From: UBA6448 sp051893155
GTDB lineage: Bacteria > Bacillota_I > Bacilli_A > RF39 > UBA660
NCBI GenBank assembly: GCA_051893155.1
Contig: JBJFGY010000017.1
Location: 3,872-67,871 of the forward strand
Length of the DNA: 64,000 nt
Direction of reading: 5' to 3'
The notes under the pieces are model-generated. The model did no database searches. It was not told where the DNA came from and saw nothing but the letters and a program-made list of their open reading frames with translations. Positions within the stretch are counted from its first letter, which is position 1, and each line of letters opens with the position of its first letter. Both the position numbers and the translations under genes were made by a program. Positions 8,144-17,427 of this stretch are shown here, one piece after another.

Positions 8144-8965
8144 TTATAAAAAAGATTTTACTAAAATAATTGCCCCAGCAATAAAAGCTATAATAAGTAA
8201 TAATATAATTATTTTAACAAATATAGAGGATTTTCCATCTTCAATATCAGCAAAATCTTCAAAATCTTCTTTATTAAATTTAGTGGATTTAGTAAAAAAT
8301 GATGTATCCATAGATGTTTTAATTTCTTCATTATTTTCTTTTGAAACTTCTTCGAATACAGTTTCTTTAGTTATTTCATTATAATCTTTATCAACAATTT
8401 CTTTAATTGTTTGAGTCTTATCACTACTTTTTAAATCTTCATATAAATCCAATGGATTATAATCATCATTATCATTTTTTAAAGATTTTTCATTAATAGT
8501 AATTGTATTAATTAAATTTTGCAATTCTTTAGCTGTTTCCTCTTTTATTGAATGATCATTTTCTTCATGTTCTTTAAAATCTAAACTATTTAAAATATCA
8601 AATTGGGTATTTCTTAATTTTTTATTTCGTTCTTCTGAATAATTATCTTCTTTATCTTCTTTTGCTTTATCTAAAATAACATTAATATCATATTCTTTTG
8701 TTTCTTCAACTTTTTTAACCGGAACTATCTCAGTATCAATTTTTATTGATTGTCTTTTGGGAGCATCTTTATAATGAGTATCTAATATACTTTTAATTTT
8801 TTCTACATCAATGTTTCCTTTATTATCACCAATAACAGTTGCATTACTTTTCACTTCAAAATTATCAAGTTCAGTTTTACTTATTTGTTTATATAATTCC
8901 TGATTTCTTGAAGTTCTACTTACAACTTGGCCTTCTTCGTAATATTTATCTACTCTATGTTCCAT
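8144..8965 (-). CDS. Tail-anchored acidic protein, function unknown
   Basis: 273 residues. A long, highly charged (Glu/Asp/Lys/Asn) cytoplasmic region is followed by one C-terminal hydrophobic helix (about 250-271), so it is a predicted tail-anchored membrane protein. The N-terminal MEHRVDKYYEEGQVVSRTSR segment precedes a conserved-looking NVEL-type stretch including IDVEKIKSIL. No domain is recognised. AGAGGTG precedes the ATG. Co-directional with yunB, 16 bases away. Confidence 0.78.
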   Translation of the reverse strand: MEHRVDKYYEEGQVVSRTSRNQELYKQISKTELDNFEVKSNATVIGDNKGNIDVEKIKSILDTHYKDAPKRQSIKIDTEIVPVKKVEETKEYDINVILDKAKEDKEDNYSEERNKKLRNTQFDILNSLDFKEHEENDHSIKEETAKELQNLINTITINEKSLKNDNDDYNPLDLYEDLKSSDKTQTIKEIVDKDYNEITKETVFEEVSKENNEEIKTSMDTSFFTKSTKFNKEDFEDFADIEDGKSSIFVKIIILLLIIAFIAGAIILVKSFL

Positions 8966-9025
8966 AAAACACCTCTACCTTTATAATAATAACACGTATA
9001 TTTTAAAAAGTAAATTGTATCATTT

Positions 9026-9634
9026 TTATATTTCATCCTGTTTTTTTGAATAATTACATCCACAAAAATTTTGTCTATATAAGTTAAATACTTTAGAATA
9101 CTCTATTGATTTTTTATATCCATCTTCTTTTTTAAAATCACTATATAGATACTTTATATTATATTTTTTTTCTAAGTCAGAACCAATTTCATTTAAAATA
9201 TTAGAATTTTTATAAGGACTTACTGAAAGAGTTGTACAAAAATAATCATAATTTTTTTCTTTAGCAACTTTACATGTTTTTTCCATTCTTAAATAATAGC
9301 ATCTATGACACCTTTGCCCACCTTCAGGGCAATTTTCATATCCTTTTGCAATTTTCTTAAATTCAGTATTCTCATAATCACAATCTAAAAAATCTATTTT
9401 ATTTTTAGTTTTTATTTTTTTTAATAGATTAATTTGTTCATCTTTCCTTTTTAAATATTCCTCTTGTGGTTCAATATTAGGATTATAATAAAATACTGTT
9501 ATATCAAAATAATCTGAAAGTACTGAAATAACTTGTGTTGAGCATGGTGCACAACAACTATGAAGTAGTACTTTTGGAATATAATCTAAATTATTTATAG
9601 TCTGTTTTAAAACTTCATTATAATTTGTTTTCAT
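9026..9634 (-). CDS. queH: Epoxyqueuosine reductase QueH
   Basis: 202 residues. It catalyses the last step of queuosine biosynthesis, reducing epoxyqueuosine in tRNA, as a non-cobalamin alternative to QueG. Seen: LLHSCCAPCS near the N terminus, the CPEGGQRCHRCYYLRM motif, LSVSPYKN, and the C-terminal FCGC, i.e. the cysteine set that binds the Fe-S cluster and second metal in this family (DUF208). AGAAGG precedes the ATG. Confidence 0.93.
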   Translation of the reverse strand: MKTNYNEVLKQTINNLDYIPKVLLHSCCAPCSTQVISVLSDYFDITVFYYNPNIEPQEEYLKRKDEQINLLKKIKTKNKIDFLDCDYENTEFKKIAKGYENCPEGGQRCHRCYYLRMEKTCKVAKEKNYDYFCTTLSVSPYKNSNILNEIGSDLEKKYNIKYLYSDFKKEDGYKKSIEYSKVFNLYRQNFCGCNYSKKQDEI

Positions 9635-9687
9635 ACATTTTTCCTTCTTAAGTATTTTAACACTTTAATAATTAAAATACTATAAAA

Positions 9688-10407
9688 TTATTTATCTATA
9701 TCTTCCCCGTATTTTTTAAAAACAAAATTCGAACTACTACTATCTAAATAAAGTATTCCTTTTTCCTCTAAGACAGAATAAATTTCCTGATATTTATTTA
9801 ATTTATCTATATTTACTAAATTAATGTATATTGTATTTCCATCTTTCATTCTAAGTAAAAATCTTTCATCATCAATAACTGTATCTTCATATTTATCAAT
9901 TGAATATTCTATTTCACTAATCATTTGATAATTACTATCGTCTATTTTAGATAATGAATTAATTAAATTTTTATATATTTCACTAGGCACATAATTAACT
10001 AAAATTGGATAGCCAATATATTCATTACTATTTTCTATTTCTTCTCCATTTGACAAAACTATTTTTTTAGTAAGTGAATTTAAAAATAATATTTTATTTT
10101 CTTCAATTTCAATTTCAATTGTACCATTAAAATTTCTTTTAATATATGCTTTATTAATTAATGGATTATTTTCTAAATTTGTTTTTATTTTATTTGTACT
10201 TATTTTAAAAATTGAATCTTTATAACTAATATTAGCATAACTAATTATTTGTGTATCATTTAATATATTATTTCCTTTAATACTTATATTTTTAATAGGC
10301 ATTTTAAGAAAATAATAAATTAAAGTTAATATTAAATATATAAATAATAGTAAAAAAATTAATCCCATTAATCTAATTTTTTTATGTTTCTTCTGATTTT
10401 TTTTCAT
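9688..10407 (-). CDS. divIB: Cell division protein DivIB/FtsQ
   Basis: 239 residues. A Lys/Arg-rich cytoplasmic tail, a TM helix (about 17-37) and an extracellular POTRA domain (IKNISIKGNNILNDTQIISY, about 43-110) followed by the beta domain. It works with FtsL and DivIC in the divisome. The ATG at 10407 overlaps the TGA of murB (ATGA) and is preceded by AGGTGG; upstream in-frame GTG starts overlap that site. Last gene of the murG-murB-divIB operon, a classic order in Bacillota. Confidence 0.9.
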   Translation of the reverse strand: MKKNQKKHKKIRLMGLIFLLLFIYLILTLIYYFLKMPIKNISIKGNNILNDTQIISYANISYKDSIFKISTNKIKTNLENNPLINKAYIKRNFNGTIEIEIEENKILFLNSLTKKIVLSNGEEIENSNEYIGYPILVNYVPSEIYKNLINSLSKIDDSNYQMISEIEYSIDKYEDTVIDDERFLLRMKDGNTIYINLVNIDKLNKYQEIYSVLEEKGILYLDSSSSNFVFKKYGEDIDK

Positions 10408-11279
10408 AATGAAGACCACCTTACTATAATAGGTTCTGTTTCTAAAGAAATACCATAATTTTCAAATACTTTAATTTTAATAAAATTAATTAATTCTATT
10501 ACATCTTTAAAAGAAGCATTACCAATATTTACAATAAAGTTTGCATGTTTTTCACTTATTTTAGCATCATTTATATGAAATCCTTTTAAATTAAGACTAT
10601 CAATTAATTTCCCTGCACTTGCATTTTCTGGATTTTTAAATATACTTCCTACACATTTTTCATTTAGCGGTTGACTTTGTAATCTTTTTTCATTATTTTC
10701 TTTCATATCTTTTAAAGCTTTTATAGGGTCACCTTTTTCTAACATAAATGTTACTGATAAAATTATACAATCATTTAAATTTGTAAATCTATAACCATAA
10801 CTTATTTCACTTTTAAGTATTTCTTTAACTTCAAAATCTTTTGTAAGTACTTTAACTTTATAAACATATTCCATCATATTATGATTATAACAGCCAGCAT
10901 TTCCCATAACTGATGCTCCAACAGTTCCTGGAATCAGTGAAGCAAAAGTTAAAGAAACTAACCCTTCCTGAAGACATACATTATTTAAAAATCCTAACTT
11001 TACGCCACATGAAGCCGTTACAAAATTATCATTTATTTCTATTTTATTTAAATTATTAAGTCTAATTACAACCCCATCAAAATATGAATCATCTAATATA
11101 ACATTAGAACCATTACCCAATATATAATATTTAATATTATTATTTTTTAAATGTTTAAGTAAATTTATTAAACAATTTTCATTTTTTACTTCAATCAAAT
11201 ATTTACATTTTCCTCCTATACCAAAAGTAGTATATTTTTTTAAATCTGCATTTTCTAAAACATTTCCATATTCATTCAT
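10404..11279 (-). CDS. murB: UDP-N-acetylenolpyruvoylglucosamine reductase (MurB)
   Basis: 291 residues. FAD enzyme that reduces UDP-GlcNAc-enolpyruvate to UDP-MurNAc. Seen: TTFGIGGKCKYLIEV at the N terminus, the FAD-binding ILGNGSNVI and LASLIPGTVGASVMGNAGCYN, SYGYRFT, and the C-terminal CVGSIFKNP, KISEKHANFIVNIG segments. It overlaps murG and divIB by ATGA junctions at both ends, implying translational coupling. Confidence 0.97.
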   Translation of the reverse strand: MNEYGNVLENADLKKYTTFGIGGKCKYLIEVKNENCLINLLKHLKNNNIKYYILGNGSNVILDDSYFDGVVIRLNNLNKIEINDNFVTASCGVKLGFLNNVCLQEGLVSLTFASLIPGTVGASVMGNAGCYNHNMMEYVYKVKVLTKDFEVKEILKSEISYGYRFTNLNDCIILSVTFMLEKGDPIKALKDMKENNEKRLQSQPLNEKCVGSIFKNPENASAGKLIDSLNLKGFHINDAKISEKHANFIVNIGNASFKDVIELINFIKIKVFENYGISLETEPIIVRWSSL

Positions 11280-12361
11280 TTTAAAAGTTCCTTTATTTCA
11301 TTATAGATAATTTCTGAACTACTTATCATATTGATTTTTTCTAAATTATTTTTCATTTCTTGATATTCTTTACTATTATTAAGTAAATCATTAACTTTAT
11401 CATATAATTTATCCATATTCAAATCTTTTTCCTCAATTAAAATAGATAAATTTTTACTTTTTAAATCTAATGCATTATAATATTGATGATTATTTGCAAC
11501 ATTTGGAGAAGGAATTAATATTGAAGGCACTTTTGAAGTAATTATTTCTGATATGGTACTAGCTCCTGCTCTTGAAATAATTAAATCAACATTTCTAAGT
11601 AGTCCTGACATATTATCTAAAAATGGAAGTATCTTAATATTTTTAGAAAATGTTTTGTCATTAATAAAATCATCATAATGTTTTTTACCAGTTATATATA
11701 ATACTTCATAATTATCTTTTTCATTAACTTTAGATAAAAAGCCTAAAAATATATTATTAATACTTTCGCTTCCTAATGATCCTGATACAATTAAAAGAAG
11801 TTTTTTATTTTTATGTAGTCCTAAGCTTTCTTTAGTAATTTCTTTTGTTTTTAAAGCATTTTCTCCCGCAGGATTACCCGTATAAATACATTTTTTTGCT
11901 TTAGTAAAAAATCTATTACTATTTTCATATGAAGTGCATACTAAATCAACATTTTTAGCTAAAATTTTATTTGTTTTACCAGGAATACTATTTTGTTCAT
12001 GTATAACAGTTTTAATACCTAATTTCTTTGCAACATAAATAACAGGCATGGTAACATATCCACCAGCACCTATAACAACATCAGGTTTAAAATCTTGCAT
12101 TATTTTATAGCATTTATTAATGGCTTTTTTGATTAAGATAATATTTTTAAAATCTCTTAAAATCATTGTTTTGCTAAAACCATATATTTCAAGTGGAATA
12201 TATTTTATATTAAGATTAGGAATAATATCTTTTTCCATTCTATTATGAGTTCCAATATATAAAATATTTAAATTTTTTTCTTTTTCTTTAAATTTATTAA
12301 TAATAGCTAAAGCAGGATTAATATGACCCCCTGTTCCACCAGCGCTTACTATAATATTCAT
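11276..12361 (-). CDS. murG: UDP-GlcNAc:undecaprenyl-PP-MurNAc-pentapeptide GlcNAc transferase (MurG)
   Basis: 361 residues. Makes lipid II on the inner face of the membrane. Seen: N-terminal SAGGTGGHINPALAI (donor/lipid loop), the HEQNSIPGKTN segment, LIVSGSLGSESIN, and the C-terminal LIISRAGASTISEI nucleotide-sugar motif. The ATG at 12361 is chosen since AGGTGA is just upstream; an earlier in-frame GTG lies inside this site. First gene of the murG-murB-divIB operon. Confidence 0.97.
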   Translation of the reverse strand: MNIIVSAGGTGGHINPALAIINKFKEKEKNLNILYIGTHNRMEKDIIPNLNIKYIPLEIYGFSKTMILRDFKNIILIKKAINKCYKIMQDFKPDVVIGAGGYVTMPVIYVAKKLGIKTVIHEQNSIPGKTNKILAKNVDLVCTSYENSNRFFTKAKKCIYTGNPAGENALKTKEITKESLGLHKNKKLLLIVSGSLGSESINNIFLGFLSKVNEKDNYEVLYITGKKHYDDFINDKTFSKNIKILPFLDNMSGLLRNVDLIISRAGASTISEIITSKVPSILIPSPNVANNHQYYNALDLKSKNLSILIEEKDLNMDKLYDKVNDLLNNSKEYQEMKNNLEKINMISSSEIIYNEIKELLK

Positions 12362-12545
12362 AAAAATCACCTATCTATCTATTTAATATTATACAAAAAT
12401 ATGTACTTTTTTACAATTACTATGTTTATTTACTAAATATTTAAAAATATGCATTCTTCTAATTAACATTTTTTTACAAATTTAAAATAACAAATTCAAC
12501 GTTTAATGTATATATTTTTTTTCATAATAATATTAGGTGATTATT

Positions 12546-13964
12546 TTGGATAATATTTCAATATGGCAAAAATATAATGAAAATAATATAAATAATAGTA
12601 AGTTTCAAACAATAAATACTGATATTTTAATTATTGGTGGAGGCATTGCAGGTTTAGTAACTACCTATATGTTATCACAAAATAATCAAAATATTACCTT
12701 AATTGATAAAAATAATATTGGAAATGGTATAACAAATAAAACTACTGCAAAGATAACATTTTTACAAGGAATAATTTACCAAACTTTACAAAAAAATTTT
12801 AATATAGACATATCAAAAACATATTATAATTCTCAAAAAGAAGCTATAAAATTAATAGAAAAAATAATAAATGATAATAAAATTTCCTGTGATTTTAAAA
12901 AAAGTAATTCAATTTTATTTACAATAGATCAAAAAAATATTTCTAAAATAATAAAAGAAAAAGAAATATTAAAAAGTTTTGGTGAAAATATAATTGATGT
13001 AAATAATAAAAGTATAAAAAAAGGTTTTAGTGTTGATAATACTTATGTTTTTAATCCAATTAAATTTTTAAATGGTTTAAAAAAAATATTAAAAAAGAAA
13101 ATTAATATTTATGAAAATGTTTTAGCTACAAAAATTAAATATCAAAATAATAAGTTTAAGATTATAACAGATAAAGGCACAATTATTGCAAATAAAATAA
13201 TTATTGCTTGTCATTATCCTTTCTTTACTGTTCCAATGCTATTACCTTTAAAAACTTATATTAAAAGAGAATATGTTTGTGCTGGTAAAACTAATGAAAA
13301 TAAAGATTTTAATGCTATAAATATTGATAAAAATTTACATTCAATAAGATATTATGATAATTATCTAATTTATACTTCAAATGAACATAAATTAACAAAT
13401 AAAATTAATTATGAAAATAATTATGTTCAAAGTATTAATGATTTTAAGAAATATTTCAATCTAAATATAGAATATAATTGGATGAATCAAGATATAGTAA
13501 GTAATGATTATTTACCATTTATTGGGAAAATAAAAAATAATTTTTATATTTTAACATCTTTTAATACCTGGGGTATGACAAATGCCACGATTGGAGCCAA
13601 AATAATAAATGATTTAATTAATAATAAGGAAAATGAATATCAAAAAATTTTTAATCCTAATAGGATTAATTTTACTTTAATTAAAAATTCATTTTTAAAT
13701 ATATTTAGTTATTTGAAAGTTTATATTGTCTCATTATTTAAGAAAAATAATCCTTATTATATAAAAATAAAAGGAGTTATATATGGCATATATGTTGATG
13801 AAAATAAACAAAAACATAAAGTTAAATTAATTTGTCCTCATTTAAAATGTAATTTAATATTTAATAATAAAGAAAAGACATGGGATTGCCCATGTCATGG
13901 TTCTAGATTTGATATAGATGGTAAATTAATTTACGGACCATCTACTAAAAATATTGATAAATAA
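12546..13964 (+). CDS. FAD-dependent oxidoreductase with C-terminal Rieske [2Fe-2S] domain (YhfW-like)
   Basis: 472 residues. The N-terminal DAO-type FAD domain shows DILIIGGGIAGLVTTYML; the substrate domain includes LPFIGKIKNNFYILTSFNTWGMTN. The C terminus is a Rieske domain with CPHLKC (C-x-H) and CPCHG (C-x-x-H) cluster ligands. The pairing matches the YhfW-type oxidoreductases; the substrate is unknown. TTG at 12546 is preferred, five bases after AGGTGA; the in-frame GTG at 12537 overlaps this site. It stands alone, convergent with nrdG (stop codons adjacent). Confidence 0.85.
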   Translation: MDNISIWQKYNENNINNSKFQTINTDILIIGGGIAGLVTTYMLSQNNQNITLIDKNNIGNGITNKTTAKITFLQGIIYQTLQKNFNIDISKTYYNSQKEAIKLIEKIINDNKISCDFKKSNSILFTIDQKNISKIIKEKEILKSFGENIIDVNNKSIKKGFSVDNTYVFNPIKFLNGLKKILKKKINIYENVLATKIKYQNNKFKIITDKGTIIANKIIIACHYPFFTVPMLLPLKTYIKREYVCAGKTNENKDFNAINIDKNLHSIRYYDNYLIYTSNEHKLTNKINYENNYVQSINDFKKYFNLNIEYNWMNQDIVSNDYLPFIGKIKNNFYILTSFNTWGMTNATIGAKIINDLINNKENEYQKIFNPNRINFTLIKNSFLNIFSYLKVYIVSLFKKNNPYYIKIKGVIYGIYVDENKQKHKVKLICPHLKCNLIFNNKEKTWDCPCHGSRFDIDGKLIYGPSTKNIDK

Positions 13965-14456
13965 TTATTCAATTATACATATTTTATTATTATTTAGACT
14001 TTTTTGAACATCAATTACTCTTTGATTAGATGATCCTTTCCATTTTAATGTTGGATTATGTAAATTATTTATAAATTGTCCATCAACTAAAACATCTATA
14101 TATTTAAGTACTTCTTTATCTTTTAAATCTTTATCAAATAAATATCCACTCCATACCCAAAGATTTTTATTTGGAAATTTTTCTTTAAATGCTTTAGCAA
14201 GAGCTGTTGTTCCATCGATATTATTTGGATGCATTGGTTCTCCTCCTAAAATTGAAAGTCCAACAATATAATCTTTATCACAAAGATCTAATATTTTTTT
14301 AATAGTTTCATCATTAAAATCTAATCCACCATTAAAATCCCACGTTTCCTTGTTAAAGCAATTTTCACAATGGAAAGCACATCCTTGCATAAATATTGAA
14401 ACTCTTACACCAGGTCCATTAGATATATCCATTTTTCTTATTTTATTGTATTTCAT
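13965..14456 (-). CDS. nrdG: Anaerobic ribonucleotide reductase activating protein (NrdG)
   Basis: 163 residues. Radical-SAM enzyme that installs the glycyl radical on NrdD. Seen: SNGPGVRVSIFMQGC followed by CAFHCENC, i.e. the CxxxCxxC cluster motif, and LSILGGEPMHP. Its start lies 2 bases after the nrdD stop, so the two are co-translated. AAGGAT precedes the ATG. Confidence 0.96.
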   Translation of the reverse strand: MKYNKIRKMDISNGPGVRVSIFMQGCAFHCENCFNKETWDFNGGLDFNDETIKKILDLCDKDYIVGLSILGGEPMHPNNIDGTTALAKAFKEKFPNKNLWVWSGYLFDKDLKDKEVLKYIDVLVDGQFINNLHNPTLKWKGSSNQRVIDVQKSLNNNKICIIE

Positions 14457-14458
14457 TA

Positions 14459-16612
14459 TTATGCATCCTTATTATCTATATGAATTACCCTTTCCTTTAT
14501 TTCTTGAGTTCTACCTTTATTCCAGAAATTTGTACCAATATAACCACATGTTCTTCTTGCAACATTTAATTTATTATGATCTCTATTTCCACAATTTGGA
14601 CAATACCATTCTAAATTATCATCAATTAATATTTCTCCAGTATAGCCACATTCTTGACAATAATCAGATTTAGTATTTAGTTCAGCATACATGATATTAT
14701 CATAAATATAACTTATTACCTCTAAAACAACATCTAAATTATTTTCAAGATTTGGTGTTTCAATATAACTTATCGCTCCACCTGGAGAAAGTTTTTGAAA
14801 CTCACTTTCAAGTTTTAATTTAGTAAAAGCATCAATTTCTTCGAATACTGGAACATGATATGAATTTGTAATATAATCACGATCTGTTATACCTTTAATT
14901 GTACCAAAACGTTCTTTTAAACATTTAGCAAATTTATATGTTGTTGATTCGATTGGAGTTCCATAAACAGAATAATCGATGTCTTCTTCTTCTTTCCATT
15001 TTTTGCATTTATCATTCATATATTGCATAACTTTTAAGCCAAATTCTTTACCTACTGATCCATCTGTATGAGAGTGTCCTGTCATATATTTTACACATTC
15101 ATATAAACCTGCATAACCTAAAGAAATAGTTGAATAGCCATGATGAAGTAATTCATGAATACTTTGGCCTTTTTCAAGTCTTGCAAGAGCACCATGTTGC
15201 CATAGTATTGGAGCTACATCACTAGTAACTTTTGAAAGTCTTTTATGTCTTATTTGAAGAGCTCTATGACATAGTTCAAGTCTTTCATCAAATATTTTCC
15301 AAAATAAGTCCATATCCTTATCAGATGAAAGCGCAACATCAGGAAGATTAATAGTTACAACACCTTGATTAAATCTACCATAATATTTTGGATTACCTTT
15401 TTCATCAACATATGGAGTTAAGAAACTTCTGCATCCCATACATGGATAGCATTGTCCGTTACCATTTTTATCAATTTTTAATTGCTTCATTATTTTTTCA
15501 GATATATAATCTGGAACCATTCTTTTAGCAGTACATTTAGCAGCAAGTTCAGTTAAATAATAATACTTTGTTCCTTTTTTAACATTATCTTCTTCAAGAA
15601 CATAAAGAAGTTTTGGAAATGCAGGAGTAATATAAATACCTTTTTCATTTTTCATTCCTTCAATTCTTTGTTTTAAAACTTCTTCAATGATCATAGCAAG
15701 TTCATCTTTATATTCATCAGTTTCATTTAAATACATACATACGCTTAAAAAAGGAGCTTGACCATTAGTTGTAGTCATAGAATTAATTTGATATTGAAAA
15801 GTTTGTACACCATCTGTTATTTCTTTTTTTAAATCCTCTTTAGCATACTTTTCACAATCTTCTTTTTTAAATTTTCTTTTCTTATATTTTTCTAAATATT
15901 TTTCATAACTACTTCTTACAAAAGGTGCTAAATGAGTAAGAGTTATAGTACATCCACCATATTGGCTTGATGATACTGCAGTAATAATTTGAGTTGCAAT
16001 TGTCATTGCTGTTAAAAATCTATGAGGTTTTTCTATCATAACTCCATTGATATTTGTTCCATTTTGAAGCATATCTTCAAGATTTATTAAATCACAATTA
16101 TGTAATGCATTTTGAGCAAAATAATCAGCATCATGAAAATGAATAATACCTTCATCATGAGCTTTTACTATATCTTCAGTAAGTAAAAATCTTCTTGTAA
16201 TATCTGTTGAAGTAATACCTGCTAAATAATCTCTTTGAGTAGTAACAACTCTAGCATTTTTATTAGAATTTTCTGTATTCCAATATTCACTTTCTCCATC
16301 AATTAATTCTTTAATAGATAAATCTGTTGTATTACTTTTTCTAACTAATTCTCTTGTATAACGATAAGTAATATATTCTTTTGCTAAAGCATATTTTCCA
16401 AGTGCCATTAAACGATATTCAATAATGTCCTGAATATCTTCAACAAGCATTCTTTTTTTCTTTAAACCCTCTATATATTTAATAATATTTTTAATTTGAA
16501 TATCGCTTACTCTATCTTCTTCAGCAACTTCCTCATTTGCCTTTTTAATGGCTATTTCAATTTTTTCAGGACAATAATCAACTATATGCCCATCACGTTT
16601 TACTATTTTCAT
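14459..16612 (-). CDS. nrdD: Anaerobic (class III) ribonucleoside-triphosphate reductase (NrdD)
   Basis: 717 residues. Makes dNTPs without oxygen. An N-terminal ATP-cone (about 1-95), central barrel with the active-site region, a C-terminal zinc ribbon (CQECGYTG and CPNCG) and the glycyl-radical motif RRTCGYIG about 30 residues from the end. The ATG at 16612 is chosen because GGAGG lies upstream of it; an upstream in-frame GTG overlaps that site. Its promoter region is shared with the Crp/Fnr gene. Confidence 0.96.
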   Translation of the reverse strand: MKIVKRDGHIVDYCPEKIEIAIKKANEEVAEEDRVSDIQIKNIIKYIEGLKKKRMLVEDIQDIIEYRLMALGKYALAKEYITYRYTRELVRKSNTTDLSIKELIDGESEYWNTENSNKNARVVTTQRDYLAGITSTDITRRFLLTEDIVKAHDEGIIHFHDADYFAQNALHNCDLINLEDMLQNGTNINGVMIEKPHRFLTAMTIATQIITAVSSSQYGGCTITLTHLAPFVRSSYEKYLEKYKKRKFKKEDCEKYAKEDLKKEITDGVQTFQYQINSMTTTNGQAPFLSVCMYLNETDEYKDELAMIIEEVLKQRIEGMKNEKGIYITPAFPKLLYVLEEDNVKKGTKYYYLTELAAKCTAKRMVPDYISEKIMKQLKIDKNGNGQCYPCMGCRSFLTPYVDEKGNPKYYGRFNQGVVTINLPDVALSSDKDMDLFWKIFDERLELCHRALQIRHKRLSKVTSDVAPILWQHGALARLEKGQSIHELLHHGYSTISLGYAGLYECVKYMTGHSHTDGSVGKEFGLKVMQYMNDKCKKWKEEEDIDYSVYGTPIESTTYKFAKCLKERFGTIKGITDRDYITNSYHVPVFEEIDAFTKLKLESEFQKLSPGGAISYIETPNLENNLDVVLEVISYIYDNIMYAELNTKSDYCQECGYTGEILIDDNLEWYCPNCGNRDHNKLNVARRTCGYIGTNFWNKGRTQEIKERVIHIDNKDA

Positions 16613-16650
16613 TTTTACCTCCACTTCTATTTTAAAACTACATTAAATAT

Positions 16651-16709
16651 ATCATAATTTATAATAATATAAAGTTGCAATTGCAACACTTTTTAAAAAA
16701 TGATAAAAT
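16651..16709. promoter_or_regulatory. Divergent promoters sharing a palindromic operator (nrdDG and Crp/Fnr gene)
   Basis: A perfect palindrome GTTGCAATTGCAAC spans 16674-16687. Its right half TTGCAA (16681-16686) pairs with TAAAAT (16704-16709) at 17 bases, giving a rightward promoter; its left half, TTGCAA on the minus strand (16680-16675), pairs with TATGAT (16656-16651) at 18 bases, giving a leftward promoter. The two -35 boxes are thus the two halves of one dyad, well placed for a dimeric regulator. Confidence 0.7.
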
Positions 16710-16728
16710 TTTACTATAGAGGTGTAAA

Positions 16729-17370
16729 GTGAAAGATTTATTTGAAAATATTTGTGAAAAAGATAAAAAGAAATTAGAACAAAACTTAGAGGCAACTACC
16801 TACACTTTTCATAAAAATCAAAGCATTTCAAAGTATTTAAAAGAACATATAATTGGAGTTATTTTAAATGGAACTGCCAAAATTATTCATACTGATTATA
16901 ATGGGAATAGTATTGTTATTGATGAACTATATGAAAATTCTATTTTTGGTTCAAACATATCATTTCTATATAATAGTGAATATGAAATTATTGCTTATGA
17001 AGAAACAAAAGTATTAATATTTGATTATGATTTAATTTTAAAATATGATTCATCCTCTAATTATTTTAATCAATTTTTAAAAAATTTAATTGGAATTATA
17101 AATAATATTATTGAAGAAAAAAATAATCGTTTACAAATTATAAGTAAAAAAACCATCCGAGATAAATTACTTGAATACTTTAATATAGAAAGTAGAAAAC
17201 ATGGAAGTAGTACTATATATTTACCATTTACTTATGCTGAACTTGCAGATTTTTTAGCAATCGATCGAAGTGCAATGCATCGTGAACTTAAAAATTTAAA
17301 AGAAGAAAATATTATTGATATAAAAGGCAAAAAAATCATTTTGCTTTATAGACATTCATTTGTAATATAA
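16729..17370 (+). CDS. Crp/Fnr-family transcriptional regulator
   Basis: 213 residues. N-terminal cyclic-nucleotide-binding-like beta roll (about 1-120, with GVILNGTAKI), a dimerisation helix, and a C-terminal winged helix (PFTYAELADFLAIDRSAMHRELKNL). No FNR-type cysteine cluster is seen. GTG start with GAGGTG upstream. Divergent from nrdDG across a shared palindrome, so it probably controls itself and/or anaerobic dNTP synthesis; that is inference. Confidence 0.9.
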   Translation: MKDLFENICEKDKKKLEQNLEATTYTFHKNQSISKYLKEHIIGVILNGTAKIIHTDYNGNSIVIDELYENSIFGSNISFLYNSEYEIIAYEETKVLIFDYDLILKYDSSSNYFNQFLKNLIGIINNIIEEKNNRLQIISKKTIRDKLLEYFNIESRKHGSSTIYLPFTYAELADFLAIDRSAMHRELKNLKEENIIDIKGKKIILLYRHSFVI

Positions 17371-17427
17371 TTACTTGAAAATATTGTCTAAACTAAAGTA
17401 TAATAATAATGAAAAGGAAATGATTTT

